In this document: positions 53,646-64,000 of the stretch, piece by piece
Position numbering within the stretch: the stretch's first letter is position 1
How the letters are laid out: each line of letters opens with the position of its first letter
Assembly: GCF_000516985.1 (NCBI RefSeq)
Contig: NW_006917092.1
Coordinates: forward strand, 1,876,619-1,940,618
Direction of reading: 5' to 3'
Source of the DNA: Pestalotiopsis fici W106-1
Lineage: Eukaryota; Ascomycota; Sordariomycetes; Amphisphaeriales; Sporocadaceae
DNA: 64,000 nucleotides
Notes under the pieces: generated by a model
What the model saw: the letters and a program-made list of their open reading frames with translations, nothing else
What the model was told of the DNA's origin: nothing
Database searches by the model: none
Position numbers and translations under genes: made by a program

Positions 53646-55250
53646 TCATCCAAGGCCGCGTCTGTCTGACGCTGGAGGCTCGTGTGCCGCATGGGTATCA
53701 CTAAGAATAAGTCTTGAAATATCCATCTCACCCATTCCACCCGGTGGAAATGCTCCCCCGGCCACCTCGGTCCAGGCCGCGTAATGTGATGCTTGAGATG
53801 CCTCTGGCGTGTCCATCAGGCTAGTAGAGAGGGGCCATCTCGGCATGTCTTCTCTTTCATTGCTGCGAATGAGTTGTGGCTCAAGCAGCGCCGACTTTGA
53901 CTTGTCAAACGTATGACCAATATTCATGTCGACCGAAGGTTCAAGCAAACCATTGCCCTTGACCTGCAGTTGTGTCTTTTCAGCAGTGGCAAACTTCTCG
54001 GGGTATTTATTCCTCAGTCTATCTCTCAAATCGGTTGGCTGACGACTCGACAGGTGAAATCTTGGGTCTCTCTGGATTTTCGTCCACTGGGGACCGTACT
54101 CCTCAAAACCCGAGAGAATTTCCTGATCGTCCTGCTCGGAAAAGGGCCGTCGGCCACGTCGTTGCGACTTTTTGAATGGACCCTTGATACCTAGCTCGGC
54201 CAGGTCCTCCAACTTCTTCCGATGTGCGCGACTTTTGCGTTGTTTTTGTGCAGAGTCTGAATCGTTTTGGGCCGAGGGACCCTGATCTGACTCGGCATGC
54301 TCCTCTGGTTCGTTGAGTATGTTCTCCGACATGAGTCCTTTCTTTGGTTTGGCATTAACAGCTGCATCTGATTTTGCCTGCTTTGCGACTTGTTTCCCCC
54401 GAGCACTTGACCGGAGTTCGTCGGGACAGCATGTCCGGAATCGATCCTTCAAGTCACCAGCGGTGCGTTCATTGAAACTAAAGTCCTTGTCTTCCAGGAT
54501 GTCTGTCCACCGTCCAACCCCGTGCCTGCTGACGCCCAATAACAAGTGGTTTGTTTCTTCCTCTGTCCATTTCCGCCGGGGTTTGGCTGCCCGCCGCTTG
54601 AGGCGGCCTGTGGGTGTACGCTCTGCATCGGGCGGAGGGCTGGGCGCCGCTTGCTCCTCGGAGGTAGTCTGGAGTTCTGGCGGCTTGCCAATACTCAGTG
54701 CTTTAGGTGGTTCTGATCGTGGGCGGCTGTCATAGGATGGCATGGATGGCAGCATTCCGGCGTCCAGTGGCGGCTGGACCAAACCTACGATCATTGGGGG
54801 CATTGCTGGAAACCTCATTTCTGCAGAAGCCTTTTGCTTCTTGGGAGGCTGTGGTAGGTGCATAAAGTCCTCCTTGGAGGGCCTTTTCTTTGTAATAGCA
54901 TCTTCCGTACCCTCCGGAGTATCCTCAATGTCAAGAATCTTTCGAAGTTCTTGGGATGATATGTGATGTGGTGGATGCCTCTCTGCGGTAGCCCGCGAAG
55001 TAGAGCTGGCGGCGCCATCTTCTGTCAGGGTGAGAAGTGGTGGTATAGACTGCAGGGCCAATTGGCCCGCCGACCCGACATCATGTCCATCGGATCGTTG
55101 GCCAGCGCCGGGGTCGATAGAATGAGGGTGCTGAAGACCGGCGGTGGGTTTGGGAAGACTAAGGCCCTTGATCGGAGGCAGCTCGGCGTGGTGCGGCTTC
55201 GGAGTCGGCTCGTTCAACAGATGAATCAGTCGTGGCTCAATAGTGGCCAT
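53646..55250 (-). CDS. Double-Myb telobox DNA-binding protein (Tay1/Teb1 type)
   Basis: A single-exon frame of 534 residues with two Myb/SANT repeats. The first, about residues 228-282, reads RRKWTEEETNHLLLGVSRHG, VGRWTDILEDKDFSF and then LKDRFRTCCP. The second, about 360-415, reads RRPFSEQDDQEILSGFEEYG, PQWTKIQRDPRFHL and then LRDRLRNKYPEKF. Each third helix carries the telobox pattern (L-K/R-D-R-x-R), which in TRF1/2, Taz1, Teb1 and Yarrowia Tay1 reads TTAGGG repeats. Two teloboxes in one chain without a TRFH dimerisation domain is the Teb1/Tay1 layout. In fission yeast, Teb1 acts largely as a transcription factor at telomere-like promoter boxes, so a telomeric or a promoter role are both possible. 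The rest is Pro/Ser-rich and disordered, with basic clusters (RLKRRAAKPRRK). The long leader upstream includes a CAG/TAG triplet run. Confidence 0.87.
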   Translation of the reverse strand: MATIEPRLIHLLNEPTPKPHHAELPPIKGLSLPKPTAGLQHPHSIDPGAGQRSDGHDVGSAGQLALQSIPPLLTLTEDGAASSTSRATAERHPPHHISSQELRKILDIEDTPEGTEDAITKKRPSKEDFMHLPQPPKKQKASAEMRFPAMPPMIVGLVQPPLDAGMLPSMPSYDSRPRSEPPKALSIGKPPELQTTSEEQAAPSPPPDAERTPTGRLKRRAAKPRRKWTEEETNHLLLGVSRHGVGRWTDILEDKDFSFNERTAGDLKDRFRTCCPDELRSSARGKQVAKQAKSDAAVNAKPKKGLMSENILNEPEEHAESDQGPSAQNDSDSAQKQRKSRAHRKKLEDLAELGIKGPFKKSQRRGRRPFSEQDDQEILSGFEEYGPQWTKIQRDPRFHLSSRQPTDLRDRLRNKYPEKFATAEKTQLQVKGNGLLEPSVDMNIGHTFDKSKSALLEPQLIRSNEREDMPRWPLSTSLMDTPEASQASHYAAWTEVAGGAFPPGGMGEMDISRLILSDTHAAHEPPASDRRGLG

Positions 55251-56789
55251 GTTGAATGGGCAAAGGTGCTATCGAAGGGCATTGGAACGGGACGCGGACA
55301 ACGTGAGATCAATACAAATATAATCTGTGGCGAATTCAAAAAAAGGTCGGGACGACTAGAGTTACATGGAACCAAGACAAACGACGGGAATAGAAGAAGA
55401 AGCGCTCTCCCTCCTTCACCCGTATCGAGAGCAGCAGCAGCAGTAGTAGTAGTAGCACACTGTGCAGACGCAAAGCCTGGCTACCTACAGTACAGTTTGA
55501 ATAGCAGGCAGGCAAGCGAACTGCAAAGAACGAGAACCATTCCAAAGGACAATAAGTTGCGCAGGGAGAAGCAAGATGGAGACAAAGTCCGTCCGGTATG
55601 TGGAAGACCTGATCGGACGGATCTGACTGAACCTTCGCGCGGCGGCAGTAGCCGTTGGGGATACGGTAGCTTTGGAGTCTAGAAGCAGAAGCGGAGATGG
55701 GAATCTGCTTGGCTGGGATGGCAAATCCAAAAGCAGAGTTTCAGCATACCAGCAGGGGAAACAAAAAACCGCCATCAACATCTGCTGCTAACATCCGAGC
55801 CGGCAAACGCCGAGGCCATCATCCCATTCTTGTCCAGTTGATAGAGGCGCGCGTGGATGGACTGTTTAGTTGGACAAAGGAGAAGAACGATGGATGGGGT
55901 TTGTAGTGCGAAGCGATGGCAGTGGCAGTGGTCTTCGGGGGTCCGCCCTGGCTTATTGGCGTTGCGAATGAACGTTTGAGGTGAAGTGTCACCGAACGAA
56001 CAGAAACGGTAATTCGCCAGGTCAAACCTGGAATGTGTGTATGTGGTATGTACTGTGTGTAGTGTATGTAGCAGTGTCAAGGCAAATCATTCTCCTCTTT
56101 GTCTAGGCCTGGGCCTTTTTGCCTTCTGGGCTGTTGTTTTAGCATTTCTTTGTCAATGTCGAGCTAATGGCCGACCATTAGGATCGAGGAGAGGAGAACT
56201 GATCCCGGTAGTCGCCCCTCAGCGACAATGCACGAGAAATGAAGGTCGTGTTCTAGGCTCTCATCGTCCTGTGTCAAATGAAGAAGAAGATCGACAATAC
56301 AGCGACTGCAATGCAAACATATTCATTTTTATCTCCGGACGCTGCCCGGGGAGGATTCTTGGACGATTCTTGTTGCAGTTGGCGGGCAGCTGCCGTGTTA
56401 TCTGTATTTGCAACTGCTTTCTTGTGTGTGCCTCTGCTCAATACGGAATGTTCACGGCCGTTGTTTATTTCTTGAATCTTTACCGTGTCAAGCATTAATG
56501 ATTGCAAGATGGACTCAATGTAATCATCAACAGGGGCTTGATTTGCAATACATGCGTAGTGTATATAAAACTGGAGATCCATCGTCTAAGAGGCTGGCTG
56601 GGGAAACTGTATGGTTCCTCGGCTCGGCCCTGAAACACTAAAAGTAGTACTATTGTTCTGTCCCCATGGCACAATAACTGGAGAGCGAGGCTTTACTGCT
56701 TACATACCACCTGATTGCAAGCGCTGCATGTTTGATTTATACCACCAATCCACAGACTTTACTAGGGGGTTGGACCAAGTGCTCCGAAA
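55251..56789. other. Divergent intergenic region: telobox gene leader and membrane protein promoter
   Basis: No credible gene. It contains a CAG/TAG triplet run at 55431-55455. The flanking genes are divergent, so both promoters lie here. Confidence 0.4.
55431..55455. repeat. CAG/TAG triplet repeat
   Basis: About four CAG (AGC) units followed by five TAG (AGT) units, in the probable 5' leader of the telobox gene, about 190 bp upstream of its start codon. Confidence 0.8.
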
Positions 56790-57430
56790 ATGGCCTCTCA
56801 ATTGCCCACGTTTCCAAGAGTTGTTTTCACGGTCATTGAGCCAATCTCACTGTATGTAAACTTCTGTGGACTCTACCTGCTGCTCCCTACTGCCCGGCGC
56901 CGGAAACCCGTCTTGGCGGGGACGTATGCTCCGGGATAGGTTCAAGCTGACCCGAATATGACAGGATTGCCGGGGCCGTGGCACCCTTCATATCCCCGGA
57001 CTGGTTCATCGAGGAGCAGATCTCGGCCGCGGCGCCCATTGCGCACACGGATAACTCCCGCCTCGTCGCGCTGCAGCTGGGCAATGCCTACGGCCTTCTC
57101 TTCCTGCTGGGCGTAGCAGTCCTGTACACGACCACCGAGCTCAAAGTCGTCAGAAACTACCTTGTGGCCCTCTGGCTGGCCGATCTGAGCCATATTGGCG
57201 TCACGGTCTACCTGATGGGCCTCGAGAGTTTCCTAGCTGTCGGCGACTGGAATGCCATGACGTGGGGCAACATTGGAGCGACGGTTTGTGCAGCTACAGA
57301 TCGCCTTGATTGATATTCACATGCTGATTCATTGCAATAGGCGTTTCTTTGCCTGACTAGGTCGGCATATTTTCTCGGGCTATTTGGAGGGTCGACACAT
57401 GTTCGAGAGGCGACGAAGAAGTTACAGTAG
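56790..57430 (+). CDS. Small integral membrane protein, DUF7704-like
   Basis: Three exons: 56790-56851, 56965-57283 and 57341-57430 (introns of 113 and 57 nt), giving 156 residues. The start MASQLPTFPRVVFTVIEPIS joins across the first intron to LIAGAVAPFISPDWFIEEQI. Four hydrophobic segments follow: the N-terminal one, then QLGNAYGLLFLLGVAVLY, YLVALWLADLSHIGVTVYLM, and the third-exon segment AFLCLTRSAYFLGLFG. This layout, with a FPR...EP motif in the first helix and a final aromatic-rich helix, is what I recall of a fungal-only four-helix membrane family (DUF7704). No biochemical function is known. The first intron has a CTGAC branch and GACAG acceptor. The gene stands alone between two large non-coding stretches. 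Confidence 0.78.
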
Positions 57431-59348
57431 TAATGGATCTTGTTAATTCATGCCCTCGCTTCACCCACACCGAACATCTTGACACTACAGGACTACTAGA
57501 TGACAATAAACAGGCGCTTCAATGATGAGCTGATAACGTGCCCAAAGTTTAGGTGCAGCAAGAGACATTTGGAAACGTCTCATGGAGTTCTAGCCTTTGC
57601 TTTGAAAAACACTGGATCGAAGTTTTCCGAATAGTTACTCGAGGCAACAATTTATTTCGAACCAGCCTTGATTTCCTTGACAATAGCCATGACGTTAGTC
57701 GCAAATGTCTCAAATCCCGCAGTCCAGTACTTCCTGAAGCGGCAAGAGAAAAATGCTTTCAGAAGCCGAATTTCTGGTGATCACCTAGTTCGGTTGTTGC
57801 AATGGCTACCATTCGAACAAAGGAAAGAGTCCCCGATACATTAAAGGGGCCACGTTCACGTTGCAGGAATAGTGATATCTAATGCCTTATTGTTCCTAAA
57901 CATGCCGGAGCACACGTTTCTGGGCATGATGATAAGAAGCCTCGTTCACGAGCTATGTGCTATTCTATTGTCGTTGTACATTATACGCCGCATAGTACAC
58001 TACACGAGCGGCCCCTGAACGTCAGAACAACCAAGCGACAAGTCATCTATAACACTGGTCAAACCGTTGATATGATCAAGGGAGGTGGTGTCTACGTGTT
58101 CAAACTCTGCTTGATTATTGTGCACATCATTCTTATCTCCAAAATATGTAGGAGCTATTTACAACTTATGCGGATGAACATGATTGCGACAGCAGGAACT
58201 CGGCCACAAAATATGAGACACCTCCCTCAAAAGGCCAAAACAAATGAGGCCCTAGCCGCAACGCAGTCTGACAAAGCAGGCGCAGACACCACTCCAGATT
58301 TCAGGATTACCAAGACGCTCCGGCACCCACAGCAAATGAGCTTTATTCCTTTTGCCCCCTCCCCCATTCCCATGCGCCGCCGATCCATGGGTCATTGGGA
58401 AATCAAGTCGATTGTTATGTGGGAACGGTAGGGCTGGGGATAAAGCTGACGACGACGACCCGGCAGCATGAGACACATGCGGTAAATGAGAGTAAAATAT
58501 GCTTTCTCCCCCTGGAATGTGTCAAACCCGGATCGAGCTTCCCGAATGAGGGTGTCTCCGCGCCCGCTTAGGGCCGCATGGTCGATCGGCTTCGCAAGCC
58601 GTCGGCGAGATCGACCGCCACGCATTACCGTAGCAATTGTGCCCGGAGCTATCCGAGGCATCAGGCATGAATGCAAGGTGTATCTCTACATGGAATGCTC
58701 TACAAAGCACAGCAAGTGAAATTTCGCTGCCAAGCAGGAGTCGACGCTGTGAAGTCACCGAAGCATGGGTACAATGTACTACGTTCACTATCCGATCAGA
58801 TCAGTAGACAGCTACCACTGTTGTTCAATGTCCAGTCAATAATGCCATTTCATGTCACTGTCCGCTGCCGAAACAGTACAGTGTTTTGTATCAAGGCTTT
58901 CGTCATAACCATTGGCCTTTGTAGTAACTTGTCATTTTCAGACTATGAACGCCCAGATGTACAACATCAAAAGACCGCTAGCCTTTGGGTCAGTGACCCC
59001 CCTGAAGATTTTCGTTTATGAACTCCTAGAGACTGGCTCAAGCCTCACATGCTGTTCTCGTCCCGACACAATCATAGTCGCTGCTCCTAGTGTTGCAGTC
59101 CAGATAATCCTCCCAACCCAAAAACGTGAAATGAAATGCAAGAGCCAACGCCAAACAACGCCGCTTGATCTTGTGTCAAGAAGTCAGAAAGTAGGTTTAA
59201 TGTTCCGGAATGAGGGCGAATATGCGGCGAGAATATAAACTTTGCCCAATTGTTTGATTGTACGACGACAGATCGAGAGTTGACAGTGGCACTGCAAGCT
59301 CAGACAGAGTATCTGAGGACGGCCAATTGTCGATCCGTTGCATCAGGC
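57431..59348. other. About 1.9 kb convergent intergenic region
   Basis: No credible gene: a 158-codon plus-strand frame at 57955-58431 has no family features. A strong hairpin occurs at 58580-58616 (separate entry). The ends are the 3' regions of the membrane protein gene and the bZIP gene. Confidence 0.4.
58580..58616. other. Strong two-part hairpin in non-coding DNA
   Basis: An 8-bp perfect stem (GGTCGATC at 58580-58587, GATCGACC at 58609-58616) encloses a second perfect 5-bp stem (GGCTT, loop CGC, AAGCC at 58588-58600) with an 8-nt single-stranded segment on one side. GC content is higher than in the surroundings. Confidence 0.6.
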
Positions 59349-60427
59349 TTACAATAGCTCGTCGCTACCACTGGCCACGCTCTCTTCAATGGCTTTAAGA
59401 ACCGCCGATTCCTCAAAGACAGGCCCTTGTCCATCACATCTGGCTTTTGATTTGAGCCGTTCACTTACATCACCAACATCGACGAGGCCCTTTTTGAACG
59501 CCGGATGATTGACAATCAGGTCCCAGGTTGCTCCGGCCGCAAGGAGTCGCTCGCCGTTTTCTGACTCGACGATGCGATGACTTGGTGTCTTGTTGGTGTG
59601 ATTTGCCAGCAGATCAGAGTAAAAGTCTGTCGGGTTGAAGCGCATAGGGCCTGTCGTTGTTGGAGGGTTGCTTGCTGGGCTCATTGACCCATTCTGGCTC
59701 ATATTAGATGTCGCGCGCAAGACTTCGTTTTCGGTGCTCATTTTCTGCAGATCGCGCTTGAGCTGATCGTTTTCAGTCGAGGTCTGCTGTTGCGCGGCTT
59801 CGAGCGCAGCAACCTTTGCTTCGAGCTCCTTGACATGGCGTTCTTTGCGTTCTCGAAAGGCGCGCTGGCTGTGAGTCAGAAGAATGCGATTAGTGATTTG
59901 ACGTCCTCATTAGCTGTGGGAAAAGGGTCGGTATTGGGCGCTCACGCTGCACGGTTTTGCGCCTTGCGACGGGACTGGGCGGGCGTCATGTCCTCGTCAT
60001 CTGAATTTGACCCGGCTGCCTGGGCATCTTGGGCAGGCTCAGGCTTGGCTGCTGACACGGCATCGCTCTGTGAGCTCCTGTGGTTCCGCGTGTTCAGGTG
60101 TTGCTGGGCTGGCGGCGTAGGCGGGGTTTGTCTTGCTTGGAATGCGTGCGGGTGCGCGCGATTGTTGGCAAATTGCGGATAGTTTTCAAAGTTTTGAAAT
60201 TGATCGTAGACTTCCTGTTATCCGGCCGCCGCCGCCCCGTTAGCACTGCGGACCAAGTACCCAGGCAGGCAGCATACTCTTCTCGAGGGCATACGAACCG
60301 CGGGAGATTGCTGGTTAAACTCGTCCGAAGCTACCGAATGCGAGTGTGAAGGTGTTGGGGGTGGGATGCCGAGAAACTGGTATGGCTGACCGCCGCCACT
60401 GCCATAGAAATGCTGCGAGTAGTCCAT
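59349..60427 (-). CDS. Yap/AP-1-like bZIP transcription factor
   Basis: Three exons (complement): 60299-60427, 59946-60214 and 59349-59868, giving 305 residues. The basic region is split by the second intron: SRRKAQNRAA joins to QRAFRERKERHVKELEAKVA after splicing, giving the QNRAAQRAFRERK signature of the fungal Yap (AP-1-like) family. A leucine zipper follows to about residue 185. The N-terminus is Tyr/Gly/Pro-rich (MDYSQHFYGSGGGQPYQFLG). The C-terminal domain (WDLIVNHPAFKKGLVDVGDV, then RCDGQGPVFEESAVLKAIEE) is typical of a conserved Pezizomycotina group often named Fcr3 or Yap-like. It has only one obvious Cys in that block, so the redox Cys-rich domains of Yap1 itself are absent and the sensor role is uncertain. 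The first intron uses an unusual GTTCGT donor but has a good GCTAAC branch and AACAG acceptor. Confidence 0.88.
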
Positions 60428-63400
60428 GATGGCTGAGTGGAACAAATGCGATTGGGGCGCGAGTCGAGATCTGGGAGCGGAAGATTCAAGATCGCGAAAC
60501 TACGGTAGGTAGACGGAGGACAGATGCGGGAGGTTCTTTGTATTTTAGTGGGGATGGTCGAGACCAAGTTGCGCTTTGCTGTAAGTAGACAGGCAGGGTA
60601 CGTAGTAGACTCTGGATAATGTAGACAGTCAACTGACTTGACAAGAGAAGGGGAGGGGGGATAAAAAAGCGGAGAGTTGAAGAGGAGCGATGATGAGATG
60701 AAGGTAGGGGGAGCACCGGCGCTTTCTTGATTTAATAAACGGCGCGTGGGAGCTGGCACAGCCGGAATTCGTGCTGGGCCTGGGTTGGCTTCTGCTGATT
60801 GCTTGATGGTTCTCGGTACGCGCGAGCGAGAACCATGAAGGCAGTCCAGGGTAAGGTATGTAATGTATGTAATAAAACAGGTACATACGTACGGGTCAAA
60901 GACGCAAGACAAATCCACATGCACACATGCAGACGTGGAACTGCTTCGACTGAATTGCTAGCCAAGGTACATACATACAATAGATGCTCTTGCGGGTATG
61001 GAGGAGATAACGGCTTCAAGGGCTTGGTAGGTACTATGTAGTATGCAGCGCGCGTCCTCTGTCACTCTCTTTTTCTTCCCGTCGTCATGTATATGAGACA
61101 AGCCTGATAGTTGTACAGCTTTGTCGTTGCATCAGAGTGCCGAGTGCACGAGAACAGCTTATTTTAAAAACTTAAAATCCAAAAAAATTCCCGTTCGCTC
61201 GGAACGCAGCCCGAACGGTTACCCAGGATCGTTAGTGGACTCGTCAGGCGACGGTTTACTGGGCCTTGGGGACCCTGTCAGGCTGTAAAACCCATTAATC
61301 GAGGCGAGGCCACGGGCTGCTAGCCTGGTACGTACAGACGCCGGACGGGGGGGTTTCCCCCGCGTTATTGAAACCGCTCGACGACAACACGAGTCCCATG
61401 CTTAGGTCCTAGGTCTAGTACCCAACCTAGTGTAGTAATTAGACTTATTCGGAAATTTTGACGATGGGCATGAGAACAGATCAATCGCTTGCTCTGCATC
61501 AGTATAATTACCACAAGAAGAATGCAAAGAACAAGAGCTTGGCTCGCATTGCGGGGTGACATGATTATAGGAGGGCCACGTCATTCCCGAGGTCTCTTGG
61601 CACACCAAGTCAAATAGTTCCGCCCCTGACAATCTATCATCGGACGGTTTGTGGCAGTACATACATACCTTACGTACAGCATCAAAAAGTTCAGGTAGGT
61701 AGGTCTTCCGCAGTAGGCAGATCAATCAAAATCTTTTTATTTTCACACGATAGGAAAGCAGCGCGTGCGCACGAATTCCGCTTCAGCTCGACATACCTGA
61801 GAATACGTACGTCAGCTGGCGATCTTCTGGCGAGAACACAATAGATGTCTCCAGTCCTGGGCGAGTGTCCAAACAAATCATCATTCTTCCTTGGCTGCCT
61901 GCAGATCGAGATGATATAATGTCTATCGTGTGTACGTAGTCCAGGCTCCACGCCTGTACGTGCTAAGGTAGTTACTGGCAGGCTAATGTAGGTAATATTG
62001 TCCAGACCGATATTTTAAGGTAGGTAGCGACGGAATCGGAAGAAATAAACCATTGATGAGCACAGTACAGCGAAAGAAGTAGATACGTGGGCATACCTTT
62101 GGGGTTCTACACCATGAATTGAAACTATTTCCTCATCAGCTCTCTTCAGCTTGTGAATGACTACCTACATAGGCCTTCATCTCGCTGTGGGATCTTGAAT
62201 TGACTCCTTCCGTCCTGGGCACATCCGTTGTTTGCGCCTCAACAACCCACTAGGCCGGGGAAAATCTTTGTAAGCCTCTTTGTAAGCATGGCGATCATAA
62301 AAGGACCCCTGATATCTACGCGTACAGTCTCAGGGGTGCGGGTTTGCGTCCCTCAATGTGGCAATAGAATACTACTATTCGTATAATTCGTATAAGTCTA
62401 TGACTATAGCGAGGAACCATTCTGATCCCACTGTTGGTGTGGTCATCAAGTAGGCTCCGTCGAAGGTCTTGGTAATTGTTCCAGAGCTTTCCCTCCTTGA
62501 ACTTGGCACTCTGACCTAAAACCATGCCCTTGAAAAAATTCTCTTGCCAGGAGCGGCCCATGGTTCACGTAGTTATGATAGATTAGAGAGCTCCTGCAGA
62601 TTGTACAACTGCAACTTTGATGAGAACACAACGATTTGAATATTTCTAATATCATGTATCCCTTCCAAGGCTTGCAATGAGATTAGGAAAGGGGAAAAGT
62701 CCATCGGCTGCATTCCGGCGAAAAAGGCCCCGAGGAATCTTGACCTTGGGTGGTGGTACCGTGAACACCAGTTGTGAAGAAGCAAGGCCCATTGCTAATC
62801 TTGCTGTTCTCGTCCAGGAGTAACGATCCGTCTTTATCGCTCACGTCGTAACATGCGTTTCCTTGACGGCCAGACTCGAGTTATCGATTATCCTGTCACG
62901 AGCCAAGTTGCTTGACTGCGACCAAAAGATCAAGCTCCAGCGTAAGCACGGTGGCATCTGCACGCTCCTTGGCGCCACCATGCTTCCCAAGTTTGATCAC
63001 ATCAGAAGGACTAGCCGCTGGGAAACAGGATAGAATCGAGGGCAATCCTGAATGATAAAGACAATGAAGGCTGATATGCCTCACGACTGAATAATTCAAT
63101 GCACCCGAGGCCGGTGCTTCATCGACTGGACACTTGAATACGTAGGTGCAATTAGTCTCATTTGCCTGGTGCCTCTTGATACAATACAACGTGATTGGAT
63201 ACCCAAGCTAAGGGGGGACAAAAACGATACACATACACACAACCATTCCAAAGTTCCCTAGAATCTGATTTGAAAGAAGAGGCTGATGAATTGAAGATGG
63301 TTTAGCAGAACAGAAAAATGGAAGAAGAAGCGGTGATTCTGATTGCGAAAGGTGCATGGCTACAAGCGGTGTGCGCTGCGTCAAGTGAGCTCTGTCCGAA

Positions 63401-64000
63401 GAAAGTGTGCAAGTGAATCTGGCGACTTGCTAATGTATTTACATAATCACCCCAGGCGACGCAGTCAGTGAATAGAATTTCGGAGACGACCAAAACCTTT
63501 TCAACGCGGAAAAGAGAATTGAACTTGAACTTGGACTTGCAAAGTTTGTCAAGTAGCTTCGAAACACCGAAGGACCTGGATGGGCGGGCACCGACGGACG
63601 CATGTGGTGTAAAGAGAAACACACTACCCAAGGAAAGAACGATGCAAGAGAATAAGGTAGTTGGCAACTGACTGCCCACGGCCTCGACATTAGGTATCCA
63701 GGCAGAAAATACTCGACAAGGCGGGCAGAAAAGGACCATAGACCGACCTGTTGTCTCTTCCCCAACAAAAGTTTGAAGAGCCTTGGTCGATTCACCCGCC
63801 AACCGCAGAATGAACAAAAATCAGGGCATCTAATTATTTCTGTCCTCTTGTTCCATCAAACCGAGCATCTTCTTCTGACACTTCTGACACTGCGACTGCA
63901 TTTTCTTGACCATCAATCATTCAGCTTCCGACTTCCGAGAGGTGACGCATTGCTGGTCCATCATCTCCATCGCCAAATAGTTCTCATCAATTTTTTCCCA
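60428..64000. other. About 3.6 kb without a convincing gene at the window end
   Basis: Upstream of the bZIP gene. The part at 60840-62060 is rich in short GTA/TAC motifs (GTATGTAATGTATG, GTACATACATAC, AGGTAGGTAGG) and contains a 7-bp hairpin (CCGTTCG at 61191, CGAACGG at 61212). Small open frames such as the 97-codon minus-strand one at 62896-63189 and the 171-codon one at 63302-63817 have no recognisable features. It probably combines the bZIP promoter or leader with intergenic DNA; a gene fragment near 62.3-63.2 kb cannot be excluded. Confidence 0.4.

Noticed and set aside
57955..58431. 158-codon plus-strand frame with one hydrophobic segment
   Set aside because: No family signature, poor codon regularity, and it ends close to the hairpin region. 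Not listed as a gene, though a transcript would revive it.
61200..62060. GTA/TAC-rich segment considered as a miniature transposable element
   Set aside because: No pair of terminal inverted repeats with target duplication could be found; the motifs are short and common across intergenic DNA of the window.
62896..63189. 97-codon minus-strand frame with several cysteines
   Set aside because: The cysteine spacing fits no zinc-binding motif I know, and no adjoining exons with good splice sites were found. Left as unassigned.
63302..63817. 171-codon minus-strand frame near the window end
   Set aside because: Composition typical of non-coding sequence and no recognisable domain.

Overview
The window is chromosomal DNA of a filamentous ascomycete, most likely a sordariomycete of the Hypocreales type. 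The evidence is eukaryotic gene structure with short introns (about 53-180 nt, GTRNGT donors, CTAAC or CTGAC branch motifs, YAG acceptors), pyrimidine-rich leaders, intergenic TAGGTACCTAGGTA-type motifs, and a gene set typical of Pezizomycotina: an RNA-dependent RNA polymerase, a Yap-type bZIP factor, a Rua1-type zinc-binding regulator and an F-box protein. One run of exactly 100 N (44822-44921) marks an assembly gap, so this is a draft scaffold. No rRNA, tRNA, CRISPR array or intact transposon was seen.

Layout. From 0.5 to 9.3 kb lie a conserved fungal protein of unknown function, a complex I assembly factor (NDUFAF2 type, minus strand), a long calponin-homology actin-binding protein and a GNAT acetyltransferase. 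A Rua1/DUF4451-type transcriptional regulator (10.7-12.9 kb, minus) reads away from about 7.7 kb without a credible protein gene (12.9-20.6 kb). This probably holds a long intron-containing leader and regulatory DNA. From 20.6 to 29.8 kb are a proline-rich protein, an F-box protein, Rad9 of the 9-1-1 checkpoint clamp (six exons), an Ats1-like RCC1-repeat protein and prephenate dehydrogenase TYR1. From 31.7 to 38.1 kb are a secreted alpha carbonic anhydrase, ribosomal protein eL24, tRNA adenosine deaminase TAD1 and the beta subunit of the nascent polypeptide-associated complex. From 39.2 to 60.4 kb are a 1389-residue RNA-dependent RNA polymerase, mitochondrial D-lactate dehydrogenase, ribosomal protein eS4, a double-Myb telobox protein (Tay1/Teb1 type), a small DUF7704-like membrane protein and a Yap-type bZIP factor. 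The last 3.6 kb show no convincing gene.

These are mostly unrelated housekeeping and regulatory genes; no biosynthetic cluster, defence island or phage is evident. Local themes are translation (eL24, TAD1, NAC-beta, eS4), chromosome maintenance (Rad9, the telobox protein) and RNA silencing (RdRP). Exon models were assembled by hand from splice signals and reading-frame continuity; every multi-exon model given sums to a multiple of three. The most notable oddities are a 359-nt TYR1 intron that looks like two introns nested or spliced recursively, an unresolved 3' end in the first gene, and the gene desert upstream of the Rua1-like regulator.
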